Positions 18,187-26,181 of a stretch of 64,000 nt of DNA are shown piece after piece. The stretch spans positions 62,001-126,000 of the forward strand of contig CAMKKZ010000002.1 of the NCBI GenBank assembly GCA_946413525.1, written 5' to 3'. Position 1 is the first letter of the stretch; every line of letters begins with the position of its first letter. A program made the translations under genes and the position numbers. The notes beneath the pieces were generated by a model. That model saw only the letters and a list, made by a program, of their open reading frames with translations, searched no databases and was not told the DNA's origin. This stretch comes from an uncultured Oribacterium sp. (GTDB taxonomy: Bacteria > Bacillota > Clostridia > Lachnospirales > Lachnospiraceae).

Positions 18187-19317
18187 TTAGCTGAGGGCAT
18201 CAAGAACACTCTGGGCATTTTCTGCCGTAACCTTGGAATAGTCAACCATGATCACGGAATCAACCTTCTCTCCGCCAAGCATCTTAACAGCGGTATCGCC
18301 AACCGTATGAGCCTGCGCAATGTGATCATTGAAAACAGTACCGGTCATCTTGCCATCCAGAACGTTCTGGCATGCTTCAACCAGCGCGTCAACGCCGACA
18401 AGATAGATGTCCTCGCCAACAACGCGGCCTGCTGCCTCAATTGCCTGCAGTGCGCCAAGTGCCATTGCATCGTTATTGCAGAATACGACCTCGATCTGAT
18501 CGCCAAACTGAGTCAGAGCATCCTGGGTGAGCTGCTGACCCTTTGCCTGATCCCAGTCACCCCTCTGAAGGAAGAGCTCTTCCACTTCAATGCCAGCATC
18601 AGTCAAAGCCTTGACGGAGAACTCAGTCCTGTACTGCGCGTCCACATTCTCCGGGTCACCCTGGATCATGATATAGGAAACCTTGCCGTCGCCATTGATG
18701 TCGCCGCCGTTCGGAGTTTCCACGATCTCCTCGCCCTGGAAGGTGCCCGACTGCCTTGCGTCACAGCCGATATATGTAACCGTGCCATCCCACCTTGCTT
18801 CTTCATCCGCTTCCGGCTCACGGTTAATGTAAATGACCGGGATGCCAGCGTCCGTGCAGAGATCGGTGATCTGCGGCGCAGAGGAAGCCTGTACAAGGTT
18901 CAGAATAAGGATATCACGTCCCTCGTTGATGAAGTTATTGATCTGGTTTGTCTGCTCAGCCTGGTCGCCCTTGCCGTCCTGAATTGTAATATTGCTCGCC
19001 TGGAACCCAAGGTCTTCCGTCAGATAACGCATAAGCTCGGTCCTGTAAAGGGTCATGAAGTTGTCGTCAAACTTGTAGATGGAAATACCCACCTTTGCGT
19101 TGGCCACATCCACTCCGCTCGCGGCTGCCGCGTCGCCCGTATCCTTGGCTGCTTCTGCTGCCTCTGTAGCCTCAGTCTCGTCTTTGGCGTCTGCAGCTTC
19201 CGCTGCCTTCGTCTCCGCAGCCTGGGTCGGCGCGGGAGCCGCTGATTCAGCGCCACAACCCACCATGATCGATGCAGCCAATGCAGCAGCCGTCAATAAG
19301 CTAATTACTTTTTTCAT
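18187..19317 (-). CDS. mglB: Galactose/glucose-type periplasmic-binding lipoprotein
   Basis: This 376-residue substrate-binding protein is lipid-anchored at Cys21 (lipobox MVGC). An Ala/Glu/Thr-rich linker of about 50 residues follows. The mature fold is of the GGBP type, with KVGISIYKFDDNFM at the first strand, DILILNLVQASS, a calcium-loop-like region near GDINGDGKVSYI and a C-terminal DALVEACQNVLDGKMTGTVFND. The GDINGDGK stretch resembles a Ca-binding loop, but the position should be checked against GGBP. It is the first gene of mglBAC. The ATG start has a TAGGAGGAGAG site. Confidence 0.94.
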   Translation of the reverse strand: MKKVISLLTAAALAASIMVGCGAESAAPAPTQAAETKAAEAADAKDETEATEAAEAAKDTGDAAAASGVDVANAKVGISIYKFDDNFMTLYRTELMRYLTEDLGFQASNITIQDGKGDQAEQTNQINNFINEGRDILILNLVQASSAPQITDLCTDAGIPVIYINREPEADEEARWDGTVTYIGCDARQSGTFQGEEIVETPNGGDINGDGKVSYIMIQGDPENVDAQYRTEFSVKALTDAGIEVEELFLQRGDWDQAKGQQLTQDALTQFGDQIEVVFCNNDAMALGALQAIEAAGRVVGEDIYLVGVDALVEACQNVLDGKMTGTVFNDHIAQAHTVGDTAVKMLGGEKVDSVIMVDYSKVTAENAQSVLDALS

Positions 19318-19389
19318 ATTCTCTCCTCCTACTGTAATTTATTTGGGCAGGAATCGGTCATCTGCCTATCCCATCCTTTTTACAGACTG

Positions 19390-19418
19390 ATTATATCAGC
19401 ACTTTGCACGAAAATATA
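19390..19418 (-). promoter_or_regulatory. Putative mglB promoter with weak -35
   Basis: A consensus TATAAT (complement of 19390-19395) is paired at 17 bases with a poor -35 (TATATT, 19413-19418). A strong -10 with a weak -35 suggests dependence on an activator, as is common for sugar uptake operons. No operator is identified with confidence. Confidence 0.4.
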
Positions 19419-19539
19419 GAGTTTTTTTCCTTTTTTTTTATTTTTTTTGGGAAAATATTTATTGCGCCTCCGCTGCTTATCAGTTATCCTCTCTTTATTA
19501 TACTTTTTTCGATTTTCAGAAGGGACAAACGCGAATCTT

Positions 19540-21318
19540 ATGATTTTAAATATTTCCGGCTTGAGCAAATCCTATGCGGACAAAACGATCCTCAAAGACA
19601 TTTCTTTTCATATGGATGACAAGGAAAAGGCTGCCATCGTGGGTATAAATGGCTCCGGAAAGACCACCCTCATAAAATGCGTACTGGGCGAGGAGGAACC
19701 GGACGATGGCATCATCACCATTGCCAAAGGAAAGAAAATCGGCTATCTGTCTCAGCAGCACGCGGATGCCGACCATAAAGGCGATGCTTATGATGTTCTT
19801 TCCGGCGGACAAAAAACCAGGCAGCGGCTGGAGGAAATTCTGGCTGGCCAGCCCGACCTGCTTATTCTCGATGAGCCTACCAACCATCTGGACATTTTCT
19901 CCATCCAATGGCTGGAAAAAGTCCTGAAATATTACCGGGGCGCAGTGCTTCTGGTTTCTCATGACCGATATTTTCTGGACAAGGTTGTTTCAAAAATCAT
20001 TGACCTCGATGGCGGAAAAGCAAGGACATATCTTGGTAACTACACCGTCTATGCCGAAAAAAAGCGACTGATCCGTGACGCCGAACGAAAGGCCTGGATG
20101 AAACAGCAGGATGAAATACGGCACCAACAGGCCGTCATTGAAAAACTCCGGCAGTTTAATAGAGAAAAATCCATCCGCCGCGCCGAATCCCGGGAAAAAA
20201 TGCTGGATAAGATGGAACTTCTGGAAAAACCTCAGGATATTGAAAACGAGATGCGCCTTGCCCTTACACCAAATATTTTATCCGGCAAGGACGTCCTGTC
20301 GGTAAGGGAGCTTTCCAAATCTTTTGGCGCAAAAGTTCTTTTTTCCCATGTCAGCTTCGATATCCGCCGCGGCGAGCACATCGCTGTAATTGGCGCGAAC
20401 GGGACCGGCAAAACCACCCTTCTCAAAATTCTTAATTCTCTGGAAACGGCCGATGGCGGAGAATTCACACTGGGAAGCAAGGTCCACATCGGATATTACG
20501 ATCAGGAGCACGCTGTCCTGCATATGGAAAAGACGATCTTTGAGGAAATCCAGGATGATTATCCTCATCTAGATCATACAAAGATCCGTAGCGTTCTGGC
20601 ATCCTTCCTCTTTACAGGGGACGATGTTTATAAAAAAATCGGGGATCTGTCCGGCGGCGAACAGGGAAGGGTAAGTCTTGCCAAGCTTATGCTATCTGAT
20701 TCGAATTTCCTTATCCTCGATGAGCCGACGAACCATCTGGATATCCAAAGCAAGGAGGTCCTAGAGGATGCATTACAAAACTATGAAGGCACGGTCCTAT
20801 ATGTCTCCCATGATCGTTATTTCATCAACAAAACTGCTGACCGAATTCTTGAGTTATATGAATATCGTTTTGACAATTACATAGGAAACTATGATTATTA
20901 TCTTGAAAAGCGGGATGATGTCCGAAAATACGGTGTTTCCATACAGGAAAAGGCTTCCGGACCTTCTCCCACCTCAGAGCAAAAACGCGGCTGGATGCCG
21001 CAAAAGGAATCGGCCTCCGATGCTTCCCCTGCCACAGAACAAAAACGCGACTGGATGCTGCAAAAGGAACTGAAAGCAGGTTTCCGAAAGCTGGAAAATG
21101 ACCTGAAACGTACCGAATCAGAAATACAACAACTCGAAGCAACTCTGTCAGCTCTTGACGAAAAGCTGCAGGATCCCGCCATTGCGTCAGATTCCGCCAG
21201 GCTTCTGGCAGTTCACAAGGAGCGTGAGGAAACCGACAGCCGCCTGGCATCACTATATGAGCATTGGGAAAACGTTTCGGAACAACTGGAAAACTATTCG
21301 GACGCTCAGCAGCCCTAA
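19540..21318 (+). CDS. ABC-F family ATPase with shortened first ATPase domain
   Basis: This 592-residue cytosolic protein carries two ATPase domains and no membrane domain, the ABC-F plan of ribosome-associated factors. The first domain has Walker A VGINGSGKTT, signature LSGGQKTR and Walker B LLILDEPTNHLD; the second has IGANGTGKTT, LSGGEQGR and LILDEPTNHLD. A charged linker with FNREKSIRRAESREKML lies between. The first domain has only about 18 residues between the Q-loop (YLSQQ) and the signature, against about 45 in the second. The tail holds a 20-residue duplicated segment and a coiled coil. ATG 19540 starts at the usual MILNISGLSKSY; upstream in-frame residues look non-coding. The role could be housekeeping translation or antibiotic protection. 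Confidence 0.9.
   Translation: MILNISGLSKSYADKTILKDISFHMDDKEKAAIVGINGSGKTTLIKCVLGEEEPDDGIITIAKGKKIGYLSQQHADADHKGDAYDVLSGGQKTRQRLEEILAGQPDLLILDEPTNHLDIFSIQWLEKVLKYYRGAVLLVSHDRYFLDKVVSKIIDLDGGKARTYLGNYTVYAEKKRLIRDAERKAWMKQQDEIRHQQAVIEKLRQFNREKSIRRAESREKMLDKMELLEKPQDIENEMRLALTPNILSGKDVLSVRELSKSFGAKVLFSHVSFDIRRGEHIAVIGANGTGKTTLLKILNSLETADGGEFTLGSKVHIGYYDQEHAVLHMEKTIFEEIQDDYPHLDHTKIRSVLASFLFTGDDVYKKIGDLSGGEQGRVSLAKLMLSDSNFLILDEPTNHLDIQSKEVLEDALQNYEGTVLYVSHDRYFINKTADRILELYEYRFDNYIGNYDYYLEKRDDVRKYGVSIQEKASGPSPTSEQKRGWMPQKESASDASPATEQKRDWMLQKELKAGFRKLENDLKRTESEIQQLEATLSALDEKLQDPAIASDSARLLAVHKEREETDSRLASLYEHWENVSEQLENYSDAQQP
20950..21069 (+). repeat. 60-bp in-frame tandem duplication in the ABC-F gene
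   Basis: Two copies exactly 60 bases apart encode SEQKRGWMPQKES and TEQKRDWMLQKEL. They lie in the linker between the second ATPase domain and the C-terminal coiled coil. The reading frame is kept. Confidence 0.8.
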
Positions 21319-21617
21319 ACCTCCCACAAGCTTTGCCGTCCCGCACCGAGCATACGCTGTTGGCTTCTCTTTTCATATTCTTCCGTCACGCGCAGCGTGA
21401 TCAGACAGAGAAATACCACGGCGTATGCTATAATCCTGACCAGGATCTCTGTTGAAAACAGGAAAATATAGCTTACGGCCATGCATATGATATCCACGGT
21501 ATCCACCACCTGGCGAAGCCTGGAAGTTCTCATTCCTTTTTCACCCGACATACTCTCAATGCAATCCCGTTCCCCCATGTCTCTTTCCTCAGACAATACA
21601 TTCTCTTCTATCATCAT
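21315..21617 (-). CDS. Small predicted membrane protein
   Basis: This 100-residue protein is not recognised. The N-terminal 35 residues are charged, followed by two hydrophobic segments (about 41-58 and 61-76) and a basic tail. A GGGAGG ribosome site sits at good spacing before the tandem ATGs at 21617/21614, which supports it being real. It is convergent with the ABC-F gene and its stop overlaps that gene's stop by 4 bases. No function can be given. Confidence 0.55.
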   Translation of the reverse strand: MMIEENVLSEERDMGERDCIESMSGEKGMRTSRLRQVVDTVDIICMAVSYIFLFSTEILVRIIAYAVVFLCLITLRVTEEYEKRSQQRMLGAGRQSLWEV

Positions 21618-21643
21618 ACTCCACCTCCCGCAACAACAAGGAC

Positions 21644-21780
21644 ATGGGTTTTGACGCGCTCCAGGGAAATACGCACCAAAATCCTTATTTATCAGAGCTG
21701 TTTTTTGCCACTTTGAATTCTGACAGAGCGAACCGCTTGCGGGGCAAGTCGGCTCATCTATCAGGGTGGTTTTTGCCCCT
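21644..21780 (+). repeat. Composite of two dispersed repeat families
   Basis: The first part (21644-21685) resembles the 1319 unit (ATGGGTTTTGACGCGCT). It runs directly into family 1 at 21691, with a second family-1 unit starting at 21760, 69 bases on. The second hairpin here is the CTTGC-GGGG-CAAG type. Confidence 0.75.
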
Positions 21781-22010
21781 CACAAGACTGTATCAGGAAT
21801 TATACTGTAGTACGTTTGTTTTGTAAACATACGTTTCTCTTTAGTTTCCTTTCTTTTTTTGTAAATATTTGTTCTGTTTTTTGGATTCCCCTAACAATAA
21901 CGCAAGAATTTTCTAAGAATAAAAAGTATTGCCACTTTCAAAAAGGCATAGTAAACTATGAGCGTCATTTTGATACTGCGTCTTTTAGTCAAAAGAGGAT
22001 TAGCCAGAGC

Positions 22011-22145
22011 ACGCCCTGATTCGTAATCCTCATAACGTAAGTTTTTCCGCAGCACAAGGAATGCCGCGAAAAAAGCTGAACAGACTATGCCTGAAGGCAT
22101 AGTTTACACCTACGTTTCATATATGCTAATTGCGAATCAGGGCGT
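22011..22145. mobile_element. MITE-like 135-bp element with 16-bp terminal inverted repeats
   Basis: Arms 22011-22026 and 22130-22145 are inverted copies with one mismatch (ACGCCCTGATTCGTAA against TTGCGAATCAGGGCGT). The interior has an ACTATGCC-TGA-AGGCATAGT palindrome. A 22-base interior stretch containing GGAATGCCGCGAAAAAA recurs near 24839. No ORF is credible in the gap 21781-22179. A clear target-site duplication is not seen, so insertion is not proven. Confidence 0.5.
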
Positions 22146-22179
22146 CCAGATACTTTCTTTTATAAGGAGCCAGGGTCGA

Positions 22180-22312
22180 TGCGATACCGCATCGGCTTGT
22201 CATGAAAGCAGAGTGTTCAAAACCTATTCTGATAAGGAATCCGTTTGCCCACAGGCGATTCGGTATAATATGAAATCGGAGCGGCAAAGACCACTCTATC
22301 AGGGAGAAAAAG
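22180..22312 (-). repeat. Family 1 repeat units in reverse orientation
   Basis: GATGCG-ATAC-CGCATC followed by GGCTTGTCATGAAA is the reverse complement of the 12680 unit. A second unit (about 22250-22312) reads in reverse as a variant of the AGAGTGG...CCGCTC type. Its sequence includes TATAAT at 22264-22269 upstream of the next gene and runs into that gene's ribosome site. Confidence 0.7.
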
Positions 22313-22313
22313 A

Positions 22314-22847
22314 ATGATGAAAAAAGCTATTTTAGCAGCTTCTGCTGCAGCAATGATTATTGCCAGCGCAATGCCCGCATCAGCGGGATGGTTGCTTGGA
22401 GACGGAGCCAATGCAGGCAAATGGTGGTATTCCTATAGCAACGGCAGTTACCCGAAGGCACAATGGGCATGGATTGACGGAAATAACGACGGCATCATGG
22501 AAAGCTACTATTTTGATGGAGATGGCTGGCTTTTGACAAATACGACCACTCCGGATGGTTATACCGTAAATGACAACGGAGCTTGGGTGGTAAATGGTGT
22601 AGTTCAAACCAAGGCAGTCTCAGCCCGGGTATCCTATGTTGGAAAGAAAGCCTCTGTAAAGGCCGCTACTGACGCTGCGGCAAGAAACGGATCAGCAGCC
22701 CTTCCGGCTGGCAGCATCAAACCCGTGGTAGGAAGCAGCAGTACAGAAGACTTTGACGCGTTCCAGAACGGCACCGCAGCGACAAGCACGAATTCCGCAG
22801 CCGTATCCACCACTGAAACCGTCTCTACCACCACAGCCGCTAATTAA
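22314..22847 (+). CDS. Secreted protein with cell-wall-binding-type repeats
   Basis: This 177-residue exported protein has a signal peptide (about 1-24, ending ASAMPASAG). Residues 37-95 carry aromatic/glycine segments such as GKWWYSYSNGSYPKAQWAW, GDGWLLTNTTTPDGYTV and NDNGAWVV, typical of choline/cell-wall-binding repeat modules. The tail is rich in Ala, Thr and Ser with no further domain. There is no catalytic domain, so it may be a wall-attached adaptor or surface protein. A similar segment precedes the catalytic domain of the L,D-transpeptidase at 35 kb. Two tandem ATGs (22314, 22317) follow an AGGGAG site. It is convergent with the Wzz-like gene and shares a terminator with it. Confidence 0.75.
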   Translation: MMKKAILAASAAAMIIASAMPASAGWLLGDGANAGKWWYSYSNGSYPKAQWAWIDGNNDGIMESYYFDGDGWLLTNTTTPDGYTVNDNGAWVVNGVVQTKAVSARVSYVGKKASVKAATDAAARNGSAALPAGSIKPVVGSSSTEDFDAFQNGTAATSTNSAAVSTTETVSTTTAAN

Positions 22848-22914
22848 GATTTCTTCGAATTCTTTTGAATTCCACTCGTGAATCCCATTCATTAAGTCTA
22901 ATAGTTAATAGATG

Positions 22915-22945
22915 AAAAAAAAGGGCACCGCCATAAGCGGTGCCC
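22915..22945 (-). terminator. Terminator between convergent genes (strong on minus strand)
   Basis: A 9-bp stem GGGCACCGC/GCGGTGCCC has a 5-base loop. On the minus strand it is followed by eight T residues, ending the Wzz-like gene. On the plus strand only TTT follows, so it is weaker for the cell-wall-binding gene. Confidence 0.85.
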
Positions 22946-23012
22946 TTTCATGCTATCTTTTCATGCTTCGAGGATGTCAATCTCCTTGTGACCCAATCCC
23001 TGCCGGTTTTTC

Positions 23013-24677
23013 CTAAATCGCTATCATTCCAAGAATGTTTTTGTTCAGCATCCTGAGCTTGTCCGTCTCCCTGCCAATCTGGCGATAAGATGTCTTTTCC
23101 TTTTCCTCCACCAGGATAACATCCTCATAGGACATGAGCTGCTGTACAGAGTCCTTGTCCATCAGGATATTCCCGCCCATGGTAATGCTGAACTCCCCAA
23201 TGTCAGGCCTCTTCCGCAGCGCGTCATTCAAAAGCTGTCCGACCGCCGGTATTCTCCCGGGATCCCCACAGCCAACCAGCAGCATTTTCCCGCTTCCATT
23301 TTTGGAACGGACAATGGACTCCAAATTAGCCGCCCCAAGTTCAGCCGTTTCCACAAGGGATGACGCCCTGTCCTTGTCATGGCAAAGCAGGCCGCACAGC
23401 CTGTCGATAAGGTTTTTGCCAGGGAACCTGCAAAGGCTGGCCAGCACGTTCACTCCGTAACGACGCTGAATCTCATCCTCGCTGAGAGCTGCATCCTTCG
23501 ACAAGAACCGGACGGTAATCAGGCAGCCCGCCGCGAAGATCCCAAGAAAAACCCCAAGCAAGGCATTTTTCATAAGGCTGCCAAAACTAAGCGTCACCTC
23601 GGAAACTGCCTCCTCATCGCTCTCCAATTCTCCTGAGGACTCTTCCTCGCCTTCGTCAAGTCCGCCCTCTTCCCCCTCCTCGGCATATTCCGCCATCGTC
23701 GGTTCAACCAGCGCGTTTTCCAGTGACTCCATCTGGACCAGCTTTGTCTGAAGCTTCTCCAGCCTGTCACGATAAGCGTCCTGAACGGCGATGATGGCAT
23801 TACGCTTTCCGGTTGAGCCGTTAGGCTCTATCGTTTGCGCGCTGCCAGCACTTTGCCTGCCTCTCGATTCCACCACCAGGCGTAACTCGTGCGTATAAAT
23901 CCTTTTGCTGATCTCGCTGGTGTGTTCCCGCAAATATTTCTTTGAAATATCGAATATCTCCGATGCAGCCTCCGGAGTTTTCCCGGTAACAGTAATTACC
24001 AGCATGTCCGTATCGGCTCTGTAGCCACACTCCACCAGCTCGCCGATATAACGAATATCCAGGGGAGCCTTCATATTCTGCTGAATATAGAGATGAAAAT
24101 CCCTGCTTATCAAAAGATATTGATAGGCGTTCAAAACGCTGTCAACCGGATCCGGAGCGTTGGCTGACGCATCCATATTCTGCAAATAGGAGCGATCCGC
24201 CTTCACGTACCATATTCCGCTGCATTCATAAAAGCCATTCGGATCCAGATTGCTATAAACGGATTTTTTCCTGTACTCATTATCCTGATGAATTGATTTT
24301 TTCACCAGGGCAATCTGACTCTCATACATTTCCATTTGCGTATTATAAAGGTGCATGGCCTTGCTGTATTTCTCTTCTGCCTCCTCCTTGCTGATAAGCG
24401 TTTCCGTTGTCTCCTCCTCCGTGCTTTCCTCTTCTGTTTTCTCAGCGGCAGGCTGCGCCGTCATACTCCTGAATACGCGTACTCCGCAGAGCAGCACCGC
24501 GCAAGCCAACGCGCAGGCCAGGACAAGCTTCCAACTCCTGATGCCCTCAACAAGCAACTGAACCAGATCAAGCAGGTTTTCTTCCTCCTGCCATCCATTC
24601 TGCATCCCATTTGGGATTCCTCCCGGCATGCTATTCTGCATTCCGTTTTGCATTCCATTCTGCATTCCGTTTTCCAT
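23013..24677 (-). CDS. Wzz-like polysaccharide co-polymerase with degenerate kinase-like tail
   Basis: This 554-residue membrane protein has the chain-length-determinant layout: membrane helix at about 48-66, a long external helical region, a second helix at about 363-385, and a cytosolic C-terminal domain. The tail begins like a tyrosine-kinase (CpsD/YwqD) fold with KMLLVGCGDPG and ends with KNILGMIAI, but Walker A is absent, so kinase activity is not expected. An Asp/Glu-rich stretch precedes the second helix. The N-terminus has Met-Asn-Gly repeats (NGMQNGMQ). I chose ATG 24677, which follows ACAGGAGATA; an upstream start at 24752 lacks a site. It is divergent from a second Wzz-like gene at 24889. 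Confidence 0.8.
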   Translation of the reverse strand: MENGMQNGMQNGMQNSMPGGIPNGMQNGWQEEENLLDLVQLLVEGIRSWKLVLACALACAVLLCGVRVFRSMTAQPAAEKTEEESTEEETTETLISKEEAEEKYSKAMHLYNTQMEMYESQIALVKKSIHQDNEYRKKSVYSNLDPNGFYECSGIWYVKADRSYLQNMDASANAPDPVDSVLNAYQYLLISRDFHLYIQQNMKAPLDIRYIGELVECGYRADTDMLVITVTGKTPEAASEIFDISKKYLREHTSEISKRIYTHELRLVVESRGRQSAGSAQTIEPNGSTGKRNAIIAVQDAYRDRLEKLQTKLVQMESLENALVEPTMAEYAEEGEEGGLDEGEEESSGELESDEEAVSEVTLSFGSLMKNALLGVFLGIFAAGCLITVRFLSKDAALSEDEIQRRYGVNVLASLCRFPGKNLIDRLCGLLCHDKDRASSLVETAELGAANLESIVRSKNGSGKMLLVGCGDPGRIPAVGQLLNDALRKRPDIGEFSITMGGNILMDKDSVQQLMSYEDVILVEEKEKTSYRQIGRETDKLRMLNKNILGMIAI

Positions 24678-24796
24678 TATCTCCTGTCCCCCGTAAACAA
24701 TCCTCTCAGGTTTATTTTGGAAAAGTATATCCAAAATTCCCCTTTCCCGCAATAAATGATTGCAAAAAAAGCAATCCGTGTTACTATTTGAAGGTC

Positions 24797-24820
24797 ATGA
24801 AAACCTTTATGGCTTTTCAT
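24797..24820. repeat. ATGAAA...TTTCAT palindrome (family 2) and nearby hairpins
   Basis: The 24-base palindrome resembles those at 1408, 1525, 13807 and 13907. A second hairpin (ATGGCTT/AAGCCAT, 24809-24827) overlaps it, and a GATTGC/GCAATC hairpin with an A-run loop is at 24758-24776. All lie in the divergent gap between the two Wzz-like genes. Confidence 0.55.
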
Positions 24821-24888
24821 AAGCCATTTTCTTTGGCAGAAGGAATGCCGCGAAAAAACTGCTTTTAATCCGGCAGCGGAGGTGAAAT

Positions 24889-26160
24889 ATGCCCTTCAAC
24901 GAAAACAACAACTCCCGTTTCTTTGATCTCAGGACATTCTTATCCCATCTTCTTAAAAACTTGAAGCTCTATGCCCTCCTCATCCTGATTTGCGCTATGG
25001 CAGGCTTCCTTTGGAAATTCCTGCCGGAATTACGCAGCTTCCTTCATTATTCAGATGCCGCCCCGGAAACCCCTCAGTCCGAGGCTGCGGCCGCGGGCAA
25101 TGAACTGCCCTATCTCTATACCGCAAAGAAAATACTTTATTTTCCATTGGAAGGGGATCAGGAAGATTCGCTGCCAACGGATGCCTACCTTGCCTGCCTC
25201 GACAGCCAGGCCGTACTCTCCGGTCTGGCAAAAGACCACTATGAAGCAGCCATGCAGGAAGAATACCGCCTTCGCTCCCGTATGATTGATTACAATTACC
25301 GCATGCAGAGCGTAATGGAGGAACCCTATTCCATGGGAGATTTCCGCTCCATCTTTTCCGCTGCCTCTCCCAGCCCTCATTTTATCATTCTGTCCGCGAA
25401 AACAGGCAGCCGGGAGCTCTCCGAACAATTGTCAGATGAATTGGAGCAGCGGCTCACGGATTATGTGGAGTCTTTGATTGACAGCTTCCCCCATAGGGTT
25501 CTGCCAGGGGAAACAGCCCTGTCGCTGCCCCAGCCCTCGAACGGACTCATCCCGCGGACGGACACGGGAGCCAGCATAATTCCAAAGAAGCCCAGCCCCT
25601 TCAACATGGCGAAAGCCGGTATCAAAGGCATCCTGTACGGACTCGTGTTGGGAGCGCTTCTCTCCTGCCTTCTTGGATTTTTCCTCCATTTTGTAAGCCT
25701 TACCCTGGATTCCGAACAGGATTTAGACGCCTTCGGCATCCCAGTCCTGGCCCTGATCCGCCCTGTCCGCCGCCCCAGCCTCCCCTCCCGCATCCTAAGC
25801 CTCCTGGATGGCGATTCCGAATGCTGCGAGAACAGGGAACAGGCCGCTTCCATGCTCATGGCTTACGCGGCGCTTGCCGGCACCGAACATTTCCTGATCA
25901 GCGGCACGGTGCCGGATGACGAGCTTCATGAATTTGCCAGAATCTGCTCAGGAATCGCCGGTCAAAACTCACATGTACTTTCTATACTTTCCTCCGGCAA
26001 TATTGTCATAAACTCAGAAACCGTGACGAAAGCCGGATTCACCGGCACGGTCGTCCTTTTTGAAAAGCTGGGCTTCTCCAGAAAATCGGATTTTGAGCAT
26101 GAAATCCGCCGCTTCACCTCTATAAATTGCAAAATACTTGGCATTATCCTGCAAAAGTGA
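24889..26160 (+). CDS. Second Wzz-like chain-length protein with degenerate kinase-like tail
   Basis: This 423-residue protein has a membrane helix at about 26-45, an external region to about 240, a second helix at about 249-268 and a cytosolic C-terminal domain of about 140 residues. The tail ends with CKILGIILQK, recalling the last strand of BY-kinase domains, and FTGTVVLFEKLGFSRK recalls their penultimate strand. There is no P-loop and no tyrosine cluster. Wzz proteins set polymer length and help export. The ATG start has a GGAGGTGA site. It begins a short plus-strand unit with epsG. Having two related proteins in one locus suggests a hetero-oligomer; that is inference. Confidence 0.72.
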   Translation: MPFNENNNSRFFDLRTFLSHLLKNLKLYALLILICAMAGFLWKFLPELRSFLHYSDAAPETPQSEAAAAGNELPYLYTAKKILYFPLEGDQEDSLPTDAYLACLDSQAVLSGLAKDHYEAAMQEEYRLRSRMIDYNYRMQSVMEEPYSMGDFRSIFSAASPSPHFIILSAKTGSRELSEQLSDELEQRLTDYVESLIDSFPHRVLPGETALSLPQPSNGLIPRTDTGASIIPKKPSPFNMAKAGIKGILYGLVLGALLSCLLGFFLHFVSLTLDSEQDLDAFGIPVLALIRPVRRPSLPSRILSLLDGDSECCENREQAASMLMAYAALAGTEHFLISGTVPDDELHEFARICSGIAGQNSHVLSILSSGNIVINSETVTKAGFTGTVVLFEKLGFSRKSDFEHEIRRFTSINCKILGIILQK

Positions 26161-26181
26161 AAGGAGGGAACCGCACTCGCC

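Noticed and set aside
19684-19830. Frameshift explaining the short first ATPase domain of the ABC-F protein
   Set aside because: The frame runs without break through Q-loop, signature and Walker B, so this is an in-frame difference.
21891-22100. Small minus-strand ORF in the repeat-rich gap
   Set aside because: It lies across the MITE-like element and has no ribosome site or family match.
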